From: Bacteroidota bacterium
GTDB taxonomy: Bacteria > Bacteroidota > Bacteroidia > B-17B0 > Aurantibacillaceae
Assembly: GCA_017303905.1 (NCBI GenBank)
Contig: JAFLBH010000003.1
Location: 124,001-188,000 of the forward strand
DNA: 64,000 nt
Direction: 5' to 3'
In this document: positions 1 to 10,361 of the stretch, one piece after another
Position numbering within the stretch: the first letter of the stretch is position 1
Layout of the letters: each line of letters opens with the position of its first letter
Position numbers and translations under genes: made by a program
Notes under the pieces: model-generated
What the model was told of the DNA's origin: nothing
Database searches by the model: none
Seen by the model: only the letters and a program-made list of their open reading frames with translations

Positions 1-1252
1 TACTCGCGTAGATAATCACGTCTTTTTTGCTGCCCCAGTGGTAACCTAAATGGAATGGTAACTTACCGATTTTAGCACTGTCCTTTTGGTAGGCTTCTTC
101 TAAAGGTTTTTGCATACTTAAATAAGTAAAATCACTCACAGGCTTGGTGTATTGTCCGTATAACTTCATCTCCCAATTATTATTCTCGGTAAAGAATTTA
201 TAAGGAATACCTGTGTCATCCTGTATCACATAACTTGAATTATTTAAAATCAAATCGCGCATGTTGCTCATGAAATTATTATGCAGCAAATAAGAAGCGC
301 TCTTAATGTAAGTAACTACATTCTTGCTTTTGTTGATGTAATTATAAAAAGCACAGGTATCATTAAACTTTTTATTGCTTACGTCGTATTTAAAATAATA
401 CACCGATTTGTTTTTGCCATCCTGCACAAAATCCACTCTTACTCCGAATGGTTTTTTAGTACCTCCGTCTTCAATGTCGGGCATTTTTACATCATAAGGT
501 CTTTCTACAATTGAATCTTGTTTATAACGGTATACATACTTAATATCGGAAATCTCATGACCTGTCTTACGAATAAAGAAAGTTAAAATGGGCAATAAAC
601 CATTTACTTTTTGAGAGCTGAAATCCTGTAACATTTTACGGGTAATAAAATAGCTCTTCACAAAAATATCGCCTAAAGATTGCTTAAAGTGTGCCGAATA
701 AACTGTGTGATCACCCGGTTTGAATTTTTTGAATTCAGGTAATTTCCCAACGGGTTCCAATCCCAGCATAATGTATTTATCGGCATTAGGAAAAAATGTT
801 GTCGCCGTTAAAAAATCAGGACCGGAGAAAGGATAGAAAACAGTTTTACAAATGGTGTTAGGTGTAGAAAACTCCGTAGCCGCCCAATTGCGCATAGCTT
901 TTAATCGGCGTGCTTCTAGTTTTTTCCAGCTGCTGTCAACATAAAATTGATGGCGACTCCAGGCCACCGAATCAAACAAATAATTGAATTTGTGTGCCTG
1001 ACCTTTTAGTCCGCTTAATACTGAAGTAACGTTATTAAAATAGTTGTCGGCGTTAAATGGAATATAATTTAATGCCGGCTCACTACTTACAACTTCATTC
1101 GTTTCTACGATTGAATCCTTAACAGGCTCAATTTCCTTTTGTGCAGGAATAACTGAATCTTTTTTTGAAACTTGATTTTTGTCTTTATCCTTCACTTCTT
1201 TGGATGTGCAGGAAAGAAATATGATAATGATAATGGCTAATAATGTTCTCAT
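1..1252 (-). CDS. Hypothetical lipoprotein, 3' end outside window
   Basis: A minus-strand frame opens with ATG at 1252-1250 and stays open to the left edge, so at least 417 residues are present and the C-terminus is missing. The N-terminus (MRTLLAIIIIIFLSCTSKEV) is a lipoprotein signal peptide with a lipobox cysteine near residue 15, followed by a charged, low-complexity linker rich in K, D and E. The rest looks like a soluble mixed alpha/beta protein with segments such as FFPNADKYIMLGLEPVG. I do not recognise a family or active site. It lies 29 bp downstream of the beta-lactamase-like gene on the same strand and may be co-transcribed with it. It is most likely anchored in a membrane facing the periplasm or cell surface; its function is unknown. 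Confidence 0.8.
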   Translation of the reverse strand, partial: MRTLLAIIIIIFLSCTSKEVKDKDKNQVSKKDSVIPAQKEIEPVKDSIVETNEVVSSEPALNYIPFNADNYFNNVTSVLSGLKGQAHKFNYLFDSVAWSRHQFYVDSSWKKLEARRLKAMRNWAATEFSTPNTICKTVFYPFSGPDFLTATTFFPNADKYIMLGLEPVGKLPEFKKFKPGDHTVYSAHFKQSLGDIFVKSYFITRKMLQDFSSQKVNGLLPILTFFIRKTGHEISDIKYVYRYKQDSIVERPYDVKMPDIEDGGTKKPFGVRVDFVQDGKNKSVYYFKYDVSNKKFNDTCAFYNYINKSKNVVTYIKSASYLLHNNFMSNMRDLILNNSSYVIQDDTGIPYKFFTENNNWEMKLYGQYTKPVSDFTYLSMQKPLEEAYQKDSAKIGKLPFHLGYHWGSKKDVIIYAS

Positions 1253-1281
1253 AAACAGGTGGCCAAAGGTATTGATTTTAT

Positions 1282-2550
1282 CTAATGCCCGTCAAATAAA
1301 TTAAACTCTTTTAAGTCGGGAATAACCTTTTTTTTACGTTGGCGTTCTAAATCGTATAAGCTAAGCGAAAGATCGCGCAAAAAAGGCAAACCCTTCAATT
1401 CATACTCGTACCTTCCGCCGCCAATATCATTACGCTGATTGACAAAAACAGCAGCAGTCAGCAAAAATTCAATCTTGTTTTTATAATCAACGATGTAAGC
1501 ACAATCAATCAAAAATCCGTAAGCCCTACCTACGATGTTAAATATGCGTAGACTATCGCCTTTAATAGCGGCTACCGAACTTCCATAAATGAAATACTTT
1601 TTATAAGAATCATAATACTGCTTTTTGTTGTATAATGGCGACTCACTTTCTCTTGGCGTCATACCCGCTTGCTTTAAAACAAAAAGACGATCTGAGTTAC
1701 TAATTGGAAATTGTTCTTCCGGTTTTAAATAAGGGTTAAAAACCAAACGCTTCATCATTTCATGCAGATCCTCGATGTGAAAATAGTTATGAAGGGAAAA
1801 ATCTTTCGGACCAGCTTGCTTTTTACCTTTGGGGTTTCGGTGTGTGGTTCCTGCTTCTGATTTTGCGATAGGATGCGGTTCCTTATAGGCAGCGGGAATG
1901 AATGCCTGCTTGTAGATGGTATCGCCATTTGGAGACAGGAAAACTATTGGCGGTGAAATTTTCGCTGTATCTACCTCACAGGATATATCCAATTTATTAT
2001 GGATACGTACATTTTTGAATCCATAATTACTTAACTGTTTATGCAGATAATCGCAACCCACAAATTCATACACACGTGCACAGGAAAGATTATCGCTAAC
2101 CAACCACATTTTTTTCAGGTAGTTTTCTAATGACGGAAGTTTTGAGAAAGAGCTTGTATCCTTTGTAACTTTTCGATGGCAAGGGAAAATACTATCGGTA
2201 AACATGGGGCTTTGCAATGAAAGCTTCGTGTCTTTGAGTTCGTTTAACTTAATCAGTGCGCCTAATGTAACAGGTAATTTTACAGTGCTGGCGGGATAAA
2301 CGTAAGCTTTGAAGGGAATGTAACTGTAAGTTTTAAATTCGGGTTGATTGTTTTCATCACGATTGATTTGCGTATAAACAATCTGCAATTTATGTGTCTT
2401 AGGATTATTCAGAATCGAGGCATGCTGCGATAATGTAGCCTTGAGATATTCTTGAAAATTAAAGGGCGATTGAGAATAAACGAATGCACAGTGAAAGCTG
2501 ATGAAGCTTAAGAAAAATAATTTAGTTATCGTTTTGCTTGTATTTTTCAC
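1282..2550 (-). CDS. Class A beta-lactamase-like serine hydrolase
   Basis: The 422-residue product has a signal peptide (about residues 1-26, ending VYSQ) and two hallmarks of the serine beta-lactamase/penicillin-recognising fold: STVK at residues 88-91 (SxxK) and SDN at 152-154. The third motif, KTG, is not recognisable; where related proteins would have K-x-G, the sequence reads NIVGRAYG around 338-345, so the lysine appears to be replaced. It may be a transpeptidase-like or esterase-like enzyme rather than a true antibiotic-hydrolysing lactamase. The start is GTG at 2550, which overlaps the end of the upstream permease gene by 29 bp; no ATG precedes the signal peptide in frame. It probably acts in the periplasm. 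Confidence 0.8.
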   Translation of the reverse strand: MKNTSKTITKLFFLSFISFHCAFVYSQSPFNFQEYLKATLSQHASILNNPKTHKLQIVYTQINRDENNQPEFKTYSYIPFKAYVYPASTVKLPVTLGALIKLNELKDTKLSLQSPMFTDSIFPCHRKVTKDTSSFSKLPSLENYLKKMWLVSDNLSCARVYEFVGCDYLHKQLSNYGFKNVRIHNKLDISCEVDTAKISPPIVFLSPNGDTIYKQAFIPAAYKEPHPIAKSEAGTTHRNPKGKKQAGPKDFSLHNYFHIEDLHEMMKRLVFNPYLKPEEQFPISNSDRLFVLKQAGMTPRESESPLYNKKQYYDSYKKYFIYGSSVAAIKGDSLRIFNIVGRAYGFLIDCAYIVDYKNKIEFLLTAAVFVNQRNDIGGGRYEYELKGLPFLRDLSLSLYDLERQRKKKVIPDLKEFNLFDGH

Positions 2551-3832
2551 TAATCCAATACACTAAAAAACCAAAAGCTACAGTTCCTAATCCAAATAAG
2601 GATTCCATGGTTTTATTCTTAAAGATAAAAAATAAAATCCATCCGCTAATCAGTAAAAACAAAATAGGAGGTATCGGATACAAAGGTGTTTTATACGCGG
2701 TTTGAATGTCTTTATGTTTAGCTCTCAAAATAAAAATACCGAATACAGTGAGAAAAGTAAAAAGATTAAGCGTGAAACCTACATAAGTAATCAACGATTC
2801 AAAAGAAGAAGTGAGAACTAAAACAATTGAAATCACCGACTGAAATATTACTGCTACATATGGCACATTGTTTTTATTAGAAATAGAAAATATCTTTAAT
2901 TGTCGGATGTCGTTGCCCATGGCATGCATGACTCTTGGTCCGGCTAAAATCATTGCGCTTACCGTAGAAACAAGCAGCAAGGCAATCACTAAACTCATGA
3001 ATCTTCCTAAATCGGAACCAAAGATTTTATTGGCACTCAGATAACCAACTTCCACTACACCCTTCAATTCATTAATTGGCACCGAATACAAGAAAATAAA
3101 ATTTAAAGCAGTATAAATCACCATCACAATGAGAGTGCCCCATATCAGTGCCTTTGGTAAATTTTTCTGCGGCTCACGTAAATCACCGGCAATATAAGCC
3201 GCCGCATTCCAGCCCGAATAAGCATACGTGACGAATACTAATGAAACAGCAAAAGCCGATGACATCATTTGCGAAAAGCTTTCACTAGTAGGAGAAAAAG
3301 AAACGCTGTGTTCGGGATGATGAAACAATCCAAATCCAACAAACATCACTATTATCACCACTTTGATAAGTGTAAACGCGCGTTGAACGGCACTTCCCAA
3401 TTTTAAATTGATGGAGTGAACAATGGTAAGCAATAAAATTACCGATACTGCTAAAATTTGTGGATTTACCGAGCCGTAAATTTTATTTACATACAAACCT
3501 AATGCAGTGGATGCGGCAGCTACCGGCGCTGCAAATCCAACAGTAACGGAAACCCAACCCGATAAAAACCCAACCGAAGGGTGATATAATTTAGAAAGAT
3601 AATTATACTCTCCTCCACTCTGCGGAAATGCAGAACCAATCTCTCCGTAAGTTAATGCACCGCATAATGACAGAATACCGCCTACAATCCACAACATCAT
3701 AATAGCGAAACCAGATTCGATATCCAACACCTGAAATCCTAAACTTGTAAAAACACCGGTACCAATCATATTGGCAATTACCAATGAAATAGCAGTCGCA
3801 AAACCAATTTTTTGTGTATTTAAAGTATTCAT
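2522..3832 (-). CDS. APC-family amino acid permease
   Basis: A 436-residue, very hydrophobic protein with about twelve membrane segments. The first helix carries the substrate-binding glycine motif of the APC superfamily (GTGVFTSLG at about residues 24-32; the family consensus is GSGIF). It most resembles the LAT/YfnA type of cationic or general amino acid transporters, which exchange or symport amino acids across the inner membrane. ATG at 3832 gives a proper short N-terminus. A perfect Bacteroidota -7 box lies 40-48 bp upstream. The 3' end overlaps the beta-lactamase-like gene, suggesting translational coupling. Substrate cannot be read from sequence. Confidence 0.9.
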   Translation of the reverse strand: MNTLNTQKIGFATAISLVIANMIGTGVFTSLGFQVLDIESGFAIMMLWIVGGILSLCGALTYGEIGSAFPQSGGEYNYLSKLYHPSVGFLSGWVSVTVGFAAPVAAASTALGLYVNKIYGSVNPQILAVSVILLLTIVHSINLKLGSAVQRAFTLIKVVIIVMFVGFGLFHHPEHSVSFSPTSESFSQMMSSAFAVSLVFVTYAYSGWNAAAYIAGDLREPQKNLPKALIWGTLIVMVIYTALNFIFLYSVPINELKGVVEVGYLSANKIFGSDLGRFMSLVIALLLVSTVSAMILAGPRVMHAMGNDIRQLKIFSISNKNNVPYVAVIFQSVISIVLVLTSSFESLITYVGFTLNLFTFLTVFGIFILRAKHKDIQTAYKTPLYPIPPILFLLISGWILFFIFKNKTMESLFGLGTVAFGFLVYWISEKYKQNDN

Positions 3833-3872
3833 GAAGTGAAGTTAAATTTGTTAACCAATAATTCATCTATGA

Positions 3873-3880
3873 CAAATTTA
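3873..3880 (-). promoter_or_regulatory. Promoter -7 box for the permease transcript
   Basis: On the minus strand these bases read TAAATTTG, an exact match to the Bacteroidota -7 element TAnnTTTG. Transcription would start near 3868 and leave a leader of about 35 nt before the ATG at 3832. I see no clear TTG -33 element at the usual distance. The box sits just after the stop of the M23 peptidase gene, so the permease can be transcribed separately from it. Confidence 0.5.
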
Positions 3881-3888
3881 CACTTCAC

Positions 3889-4860
3889 TTAGTCGAACGA
3901 TTGGGTTGACTTAGAAGACATTTCGAGCATAATTTGATATTGCTCCGGCGTTAAGTCGTTATAGTAAAAGTTAATCGGATTCACTTTCTCACCATTTTTA
4001 ATTACTTCATAGTGAACATGTGGCGCCGTACTTAAACCTGTGCTTCCCACATAACCAATGAGCTCTCCGCGTTTAACTGCCTTACCAACTTTCACTGCCA
4101 TTTTACTCATATGACCATATAAAGTTTTATATCCAAAACTATGATTTATCACCACGTGATTACCGTAACCTTGTGCATTGGCATCGGCCACTTCCACTAC
4201 ACCATCACCGGTAGCGTAAATTGGTGTTCCCTGCTCAGCCGAGAAATCCATTCCCGGATGAAACTCCGGTGTTTTGTAAATGGGATGCGTTCTCCAACCA
4301 AATCCGCCCGCCTGGTGACGTAAATCTTTATTATTGATAGGCATTATGGCAGGAATAGAAGCTAAAAGTTTTTCCTTATCACGTGCCATTTTCACCACTT
4401 CGTCGAACGATTTGGATTGAATGTATAATTGCTTGGTGATTTTATCCAAACGCTCTGTGGTACGCTTTAATAAATCAGCATTTTCGTAATTTTCAAAAAC
4501 CTCGTAACGCTCACTGCCTCCAAATCCCGCATTACGAATGGTATTCGGAATAGGTTCCGCTTCAAAAATCACACGGTAAATATTATCGTCCCTGTCTTGC
4601 ATATCGTTTAAAACAACCTGCACCTGATTCATTTTTTTATGCAATAAATCATATTGAAGTTGTAAGGCCTCAATCTCACGACGAAGCATTTTTTCCTTTG
4701 GGGAGTCTAAAAATTTAAAAGCTAAAATAATAGTAACTGTAGCGAATACAAGTCCGATTGCCAAATACGACATAAAACGCCATAACCGTTCAGAAAAAGT
4801 AACTTTTACTTTCTCATAAGTGAGCGATTTGGTATTAAATCTATACTTAACCTTTGACAT
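3889..4860 (-). CDS. Membrane-anchored M23 family metallopeptidase
   Basis: A 323-residue protein with a single N-terminal transmembrane helix (about residues 29-51), a coiled coil (about 55-90) and a C-terminal LytM/M23 domain (about 185-295). The zinc-site residues are visible: H201 and D205 in HPGMDF, and H281/H283 in HVHYE. The domain also has the usual GWRTHP entry and YGH segment. Such proteins are either DD-endopeptidases that cut peptidoglycan cross-links in the periplasm or, if degenerate, amidase activators; here the metal ligands are intact, so hydrolysis is expected. The gene is divergent from alaS. Confidence 0.92.
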   Translation of the reverse strand: MSKVKYRFNTKSLTYEKVKVTFSERLWRFMSYLAIGLVFATVTIILAFKFLDSPKEKMLRREIEALQLQYDLLHKKMNQVQVVLNDMQDRDDNIYRVIFEAEPIPNTIRNAGFGGSERYEVFENYENADLLKRTTERLDKITKQLYIQSKSFDEVVKMARDKEKLLASIPAIMPINNKDLRHQAGGFGWRTHPIYKTPEFHPGMDFSAEQGTPIYATGDGVVEVADANAQGYGNHVVINHSFGYKTLYGHMSKMAVKVGKAVKRGELIGYVGSTGLSTAPHVHYEVIKNGEKVNPINFYYNDLTPEQYQIMLEMSSKSTQSFD

Positions 4861-5021
4861 AATTTAAATGCGTGACAAAAATAATATTTATCACCTGCCT
4901 TAAACGTTAAAAAACCTTTACAATATAGGGCAAAAATCCCAATTAAAAGGTTTAAAATGTGGAAAATTTAGTCCTTAAAACCTATGCTTTTTGTTATCTT
5001 AGCACTCTTTTTCTAATACGC

Positions 5022-7685
5022 ATGGAAGCAAGTAAAGTACGTCAGACATTCTTAGATTTTTTCAAAAGCAAACAGCACGAAATTGTGCCATCTGCGCCTA
5101 TGGTTGTAAAGGGTGACCCTACTCTAATGTTCAACAATAGCGGAATGGCTCCGTTTAAAGATATTTTCTTAGGAAATGCGCCTATCAAATACCCTCGTAT
5201 TGCGGATACTCAAAAATGTTTGCGTGTAAGTGGTAAGCACAATGATTTGGAAGAAGTAGGTGTTGACACCTATCACCACACTATGTTTGAGATGTTGGGA
5301 AATTGGAGCTTTGGTGATTATTTTAAGAAGGAAGCTATTGAATGGGCATGGGAATTATTGACCAAAGTTTATAAAATTGATCCTTTCCGCTTATACGTTA
5401 CCGTTTTTGAAGGTGATGAGAAAGAAGGAATTCCATTTGACCAGGAAGCTTATGATACCTGGAAAAAATACATTTCTGAAGACCGCATTTTGCGTGGAAA
5501 CAAAAAAGATAATTTCTGGGAAATGGGTGATATGGGACCTTGCGGACCATGCAGCGAAATTCATTGTGATATCCGTAAACCGGAGGATCGTATGTTGGTG
5601 CCGGGAAAACAATTGGTAAACACCGGACATCCGCAGGTAATTGAAATTTGGAACAACGTGTTTATGGAATTTGAGCGTAAGGCCGATGGATCCTTGGTTA
5701 AACTTCCGAAACAACATGTGGATACCGGTATGGGCTTTGAACGCTTATGTGTTGTATTACAGGGCAAACAAAGTAATTATGATACGGATGTATTCATGCC
5801 TATCATCAATAAGATTGAGGAGCTGTCCGGTCACCGTTATAAACCGGAAGAAGAAGAAAAACATAAGAAACAATTAATAATCAATATTGCCATGCGTGTG
5901 ATTGCTGATCACATTCGTGCGATTTCATTTTCTATTTCTGACGGACAATTACCAAGTAATACAGGAGCCGGTTATGTAATCCGTCGTATTTTACGTCGTG
6001 CCATTCGCTACGGTTATCAGTCATTGAATTTAAAAGAGCCGTTCATGCACCGTTTGGTACCAACATTGGCGAATCAAATGGGACAAGCATTTCCTGAATT
6101 AGTAAGTCAGAAATTATTGATTGAAAAAGTAATTAAGGAAGAAGAAATTTCCTTCTACAAAACATTGGAAATCGGATTAAAGCGAATCGATCAGGTTTGT
6201 ATTGATTCAGCCAATTCTAAAAAAGGGAATGTGATTGACGGGAAAATAGTTTTTGAATTGTATGACACCTTTGGTTTCCCGGTGGACTTAACTTCATTGA
6301 TTGCGCGCAGTTATGATTTAACCATTGATGAAGCAGGTTTCAATAAATATTTAGAAGAACAAAAAAACAGATCGCGTGCTGCCACGAGTGTAGATACGGA
6401 AGATTGGATTTATACAGAATTTGGAAAAACACTGCAAGGCGAAAACGAAACCAATTTTGTTGGCTATGAAGAGCAGGAAATTCAGAGTAAAATTGTCCGC
6501 TACCGAAAAGTAAAAGCAAAAAACAAAGAACAATATCATTTGGTGTTAAACAAAACACCATTTTACGCAGAGAGTGGCGGTCAAGTGGGCGACACAGGTG
6601 TTTTAGAAAGTATCAACGAAAAAATAGTGATTAATGATACCAAAAAAGAAAATGGTGTGATCATACATTTTTGCGATAGATTACCTGAAAACATCAATGC
6701 AGAATATTTTTCGAAAGTTGATAAATCAAAACGTTTATTAACTACCAATAATCATAGTGCAACGCATTTGCTTCACGCAGCCTTAAGATCCGTATTAGGT
6801 ACACATGTGGAGCAAAAAGGAAGTTTGGTTAACGACGAGCATTTACGTTTCGACTTTTCACATTTCTCAAAGATTACCGATGAAGAAATTAAACAAATAG
6901 AACGTATTGTCAATAATAAAATCCGCGAAAACATTGCTTCCAACATACAGTTGATGGGCATTGAAGACGCGAAGAAAACCGGCGCGATGGCTTTGTTTGG
7001 AGAGAAATATGGTGATGTTGTGCGCGTGGTAACCTTTGATAAAAATTACTCAATAGAACTTTGTGGTGGTACACACGTTCCGGCTACAGGACAAATTGGC
7101 TATTTCAAAATTGTAAGTGAAGGTGCGGTGGCTGCCGGTATACGCCGTATTGAAGCTGTTACCTCTGAGAAAGCTGAAGAATATTTTGAAAATCAAATTG
7201 CCGTTCTAAATGAATTAAAAACAGTATTAAAAGGCAGTAAAGATGTGGTGAAGAGTGTGAATGGTTTATTAGAAGAAAACTCTGAGCTTCAAAAACAATT
7301 ACAGCAACTTTTAAAAGAAAAAGCCGGCATGATTAAAAAAGAATTGGTGGCTAAAATTCAAAAGAAGGACGGCATCAATATTATTACTGAAAAAATTTCG
7401 TTCGACAGTGCGGAAGAAATCAAAAATTTATTGTTTGAAATAAAGAACGAAGTAGAAAACTGTTTTGTTGTTTTAGGAGCAGAAGTAAAGGGTAAGCCAA
7501 GTATTTCAGTTATCATCAGCGATAATTTAGTAAAAGAAAAGAATCTGAACGCCGGAAATATTGTGCGCGAGTTAGCCAAAGAAATTAACGGCGGCGGCGG
7601 CGGACAAGCATTTTACGCGCAAGCAGGTGGCAGTAAAGCTGAAGGATTAGACAGCGCTATCAATAAAGCAAAAGCAATAATATAA
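5022..7685 (+). CDS. alaS: Alanine--tRNA ligase
   Basis: Charges tRNA-Ala with alanine in the cytoplasm. The full domain order of bacterial AlaRS is visible: class II catalytic core ([10 protein letters not shown], then [14 protein letters not shown] and GMGFERL), the editing domain with [12 protein letters not shown] and [13 protein letters not shown] zinc-binding motifs, and the C-terminal DHHA1-like [14 protein letters not shown] segment. I place the start at ATG 5022 ([10 protein letters not shown]), giving 887 residues, the family's usual length; the frame extends upstream to 4959 but that extension is not homologous. A -7-like box (TATCTTAG, 7 of 8) sits at 4995-5002, giving a leader of about 15 nt. 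Its stop overlaps the proC start as TAATG. Confidence 0.98.
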   Translation: MEASKVRQTFLDFFKSKQHEIVPSAPMVVKGDPTLMFNNSGMAPFKDIFLGNAPIKYPRIADTQKCLRVSGKHNDLEEVGVDTYHHTMFEMLGNWSFGDYFKKEAIEWAWELLTKVYKIDPFRLYVTVFEGDEKEGIPFDQEAYDTWKKYISEDRILRGNKKDNFWEMGDMGPCGPCSEIHCDIRKPEDRMLVPGKQLVNTGHPQVIEIWNNVFMEFERKADGSLVKLPKQHVDTGMGFERLCVVLQGKQSNYDTDVFMPIINKIEELSGHRYKPEEEEKHKKQLIINIAMRVIADHIRAISFSISDGQLPSNTGAGYVIRRILRRAIRYGYQSLNLKEPFMHRLVPTLANQMGQAFPELVSQKLLIEKVIKEEEISFYKTLEIGLKRIDQVCIDSANSKKGNVIDGKIVFELYDTFGFPVDLTSLIARSYDLTIDEAGFNKYLEEQKNRSRAATSVDTEDWIYTEFGKTLQGENETNFVGYEEQEIQSKIVRYRKVKAKNKEQYHLVLNKTPFYAESGGQVGDTGVLESINEKIVINDTKKENGVIIHFCDRLPENINAEYFSKVDKSKRLLTTNNHSATHLLHAALRSVLGTHVEQKGSLVNDEHLRFDFSHFSKITDEEIKQIERIVNNKIRENIASNIQLMGIEDAKKTGAMALFGEKYGDVVRVVTFDKNYSIELCGGTHVPATGQIGYFKIVSEGAVAAGIRRIEAVTSEKAEEYFENQIAVLNELKTVLKGSKDVVKSVNGLLEENSELQKQLQQLLKEKAGMIKKELVAKIQKKDGINIITEKISFDSAEEIKNLLFEIKNEVENCFVVLGAEVKGKPSISVIISDNLVKEKNLNAGNIVRELAKEINGGGGGQAFYAQAGGSKAEGLDSAINKAKAII

Positions 7686-8488
7686 TGGCAAAAATCACCA
7701 TCATAGGCGGGGGAAACTTAGGCACTGCCATCGCTGAAGGATTAATCAGCTCAAAGCATACTAAAGCAAGTGATATTACTGTTACCCGCAGAAATGTTTC
7801 CTTGCTAGATGCATTAAAAAAGCAAGGTGTAAAAATTGAAAGTGATAATAGTAAAGCGGTAAAGGGTGCCGAATTGATTTTGTTGTGTGTAAAACCATTT
7901 CAGATAAAAGATGTTGTAAAAGAAATTGCACCTTCCCTCCACTCTAAACAAATATTAATTTCGGTGGTTAGCAGTGTTAGCATTCAGGATATTGAAGACA
8001 TTCTTCGTAAGAAACAAAACGAATCGGGCATGTCGATCTTCAGAGCTATGCCAAATACAGCAATAGCCATTTCGGAAAGCATGACTTGCATTTCTTACAA
8101 CAACGCCAACTCCAAACAAATTCAAACTGTTTGTCAGCTATTCGATAAATTAGGTAAGACCGTGGTAATAGAAGAGAAATTAATGGAAGCTGCTACGATT
8201 ATTGGTGCTTGCGGAACAGCCTTTGCCATGCGTTATATCAGAGCGAACATACAAGGCGGAATCGAAATAGGGTTTGATGCGAATACCGCAAGAACCATTG
8301 TTGCTCAAACAGTAAAAGGTGCTGCCGATTTACTCATCAAAAAAGGCACACATCCTGAGCAGGAAATCGATAAAGTTACAACACCAAAAGGCGTAACCAT
8401 TACCGGATTAAACGAAATGGAGCATAACGGCTTATCCTCTTCTCTCATAAAAGGCATTACGGAAGCGTATAAAAAAATTGGGAAGTAA
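7685..8488 (+). CDS. proC: Pyrroline-5-carboxylate reductase
   Basis: A 267-residue protein that reduces pyrroline-5-carboxylate to proline using NAD(P)H, the last step of proline synthesis. The N-terminus is a Rossmann nucleotide-binding loop (IIGGGNLGTAIAEG, residues 5-18); later come the family segments FRAMPNTA and a C-terminal helical domain ending in the TPKGVTITGLNEME signature. The length matches the family. The ATG overlaps the alaS stop by one base, so translation is probably coupled. Confidence 0.96.
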   Translation: MAKITIIGGGNLGTAIAEGLISSKHTKASDITVTRRNVSLLDALKKQGVKIESDNSKAVKGAELILLCVKPFQIKDVVKEIAPSLHSKQILISVVSSVSIQDIEDILRKKQNESGMSIFRAMPNTAIAISESMTCISYNNANSKQIQTVCQLFDKLGKTVVIEEKLMEAATIIGACGTAFAMRYIRANIQGGIEIGFDANTARTIVAQTVKGAADLLIKKGTHPEQEIDKVTTPKGVTITGLNEMEHNGLSSSLIKGITEAYKKIGK

Positions 8489-8514
8489 TTCTTTTTTTTT
8501 ATACTTTTATTAGT

Positions 8515-10359
8515 ATGAAAAAAATAGTATTCCTTTTATTCAGCCTACTTTCGATTCATTCATTTGGACAATTCGCTAACAATTGGCAAGTTGGAAATGG
8601 TATTGGTATCAATTTTAGTGGGTCAACGCCTAGTTTAACAGCTTCTTCAATAACCGGACACCCGGATAATTCCAGTGCAATTTCAGACGCAAGTGGAAAT
8701 CTCCTATTCTATACAACAGGAGTTAACGTATGGAACAAAAATCATGTTATTATGCCGAATGGAACAGGCTTACAAGGAAGTTACACTGGCGGACAGTGTG
8801 CGCTCATCGTTCCTATCCCCTGTAACCCGAATCGTTATGTAATTTTTCATACGACTCTGTTTTCTAATCCGGGATATTTATCCTACACAGTGGTGGATAT
8901 GAGTTTAAATGGTGGATTAGGTGATGTTGTAACAACTCAAAAAAACATTTCTTTAGGTACAGGCTGGACAGAAAAACTTTGTGCTTATTACAATCCTGCC
9001 GGAAATTTTTATTGGCTTTTAACTCACAAGTGGGGGAACGATCAATTTGTGGCTTTTAAAATTGATGCAACGAGTATTGCAACAACATCGGTTGTAACGC
9101 CGATAGGCTCTAACCATACTTGTGGAACTTTAGGTGGTGCACATGATGCAATGGGTCAGTTAACTATCTCGCCTGATGGCAGCACAGTAGCTAACGCCTT
9201 AACCTGTCAAGATAAATATGAATTATTTCAATTTAATTTAGCAACAGGTGTATTATCAAATTCTATTGCTATCCCCGGAAATACCGGTAATGCCTGGGCA
9301 ACGGCTTTCTCTCCGAACAGTAAAAAGCTATATACAAATACTATTTTTACAGGCGATATTTTCCAATATGACCTTACCAGCTACAATGCATCATCTGTGG
9401 TGAGCTCAAAAACGAATGTTTATTCAACTGGAGTTGGTGGTTATAATTTTGGGTATATGGAATTAGCAGCAGATGGGAAAATATACGTACCTAGACCAAA
9501 TACAAATTTCTTTTCTGTAATTGGTTCTCCAAACAATTCTGCAGCAACCAGCGGATTTAATTTTAATGGTATTTCTTTAGGTTCTGGTACTGCACAATGG
9601 GGTACATCAAGAATTGCTTATAACATTCCTACTTCAGTTACAGTAACTCCTACCTTCTCGCTCACTGTATTTAGTAACAGTGCCACCTGTAACGGTTCTG
9701 CTAATGGCTCTGCCGCAGTTTTCGCCAGCCCTTCGGCATCTTATTTATATACATGGACGCCTGGAAACTATACTACTTCTGTGGTTAATAATTTATCTGC
9801 CGGTATATATTCAGTTCATGTTTCTGATGGAGCTTGCAGCAGTTTAACTACAACCGTTTCGGTTACTCAACCTTCACCCATATCAATATTTATTGATCCA
9901 TTACAAATATGTTTAGGAAATCCCGGAACGCTTAATCCGATGGTGAGTGGCGGAACACCTGCATACACATACAGCTGGAGCCATGGAGCCAACACTCTTG
10001 GAACTGTTGTCAGCCCGAGTGTGACCAGTAATTTTACACTTTATGTTACAGATGCGAATGGATGCACAAGTAATGCATTAACAACAGTAACAGTTGATAT
10101 TTGTAATGGCATAAATGAGTATGATAAAATCAGTTCAGGTATTTTGTTATATCCAAATCCTGCAAGTGATATAGTTAAAATTAAATCAAAAACGACTTAC
10201 TCTCATGTTATCATCACTAATTTAATTGGTCAAAAAATTAAAACCGTATACACAAATGACGGTTTAATTACCATTTCTGATTTGACACAAGGAGTGTATT
10301 TCATCGAAGTTTTTGATAAAAACAAACTAATCGGAAATGCAAAATTGATTAAAGAATAA
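8515..10359 (+). CDS. Secreted T9SS cargo protein with propeller-like and SprB-type repeat regions
   Basis: A 614-residue protein with a signal peptide (about 1-19, ending SFGQ), a long N-terminal region with propeller-like strands (for example TAFSPNSKKLY, MELAADGKIYVPRP), a segment around 385-450 like the SprB repeat of gliding adhesins (SNSATCNGSANGSAAV), and a C-terminal type A sorting domain (about 538-614; begins LLYPNPASD, ends in a KLIKE-like tail). The last domain marks export by the type IX secretion system and attachment to or release from the cell surface. A TACTTTTA -7-like box lies at 8502-8509, only a few bases before the ATG. Ligand unknown. Confidence 0.85.
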   Translation: MKKIVFLLFSLLSIHSFGQFANNWQVGNGIGINFSGSTPSLTASSITGHPDNSSAISDASGNLLFYTTGVNVWNKNHVIMPNGTGLQGSYTGGQCALIVPIPCNPNRYVIFHTTLFSNPGYLSYTVVDMSLNGGLGDVVTTQKNISLGTGWTEKLCAYYNPAGNFYWLLTHKWGNDQFVAFKIDATSIATTSVVTPIGSNHTCGTLGGAHDAMGQLTISPDGSTVANALTCQDKYELFQFNLATGVLSNSIAIPGNTGNAWATAFSPNSKKLYTNTIFTGDIFQYDLTSYNASSVVSSKTNVYSTGVGGYNFGYMELAADGKIYVPRPNTNFFSVIGSPNNSAATSGFNFNGISLGSGTAQWGTSRIAYNIPTSVTVTPTFSLTVFSNSATCNGSANGSAAVFASPSASYLYTWTPGNYTTSVVNNLSAGIYSVHVSDGACSSLTTTVSVTQPSPISIFIDPLQICLGNPGTLNPMVSGGTPAYTYSWSHGANTLGTVVSPSVTSNFTLYVTDANGCTSNALTTVTVDICNGINEYDKISSGILLYPNPASDIVKIKSKTTYSHVIITNLIGQKIKTVYTNDGLITISDLTQGVYFIEVFDKNKLIGNAKLIKE

Positions 10360-10361
10360 AA

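Noticed and set aside
5391..5767. Frames of 68-108 residues antisense to alaS
   Set aside because: They lie wholly inside a strongly conserved gene and show no independent coding features.
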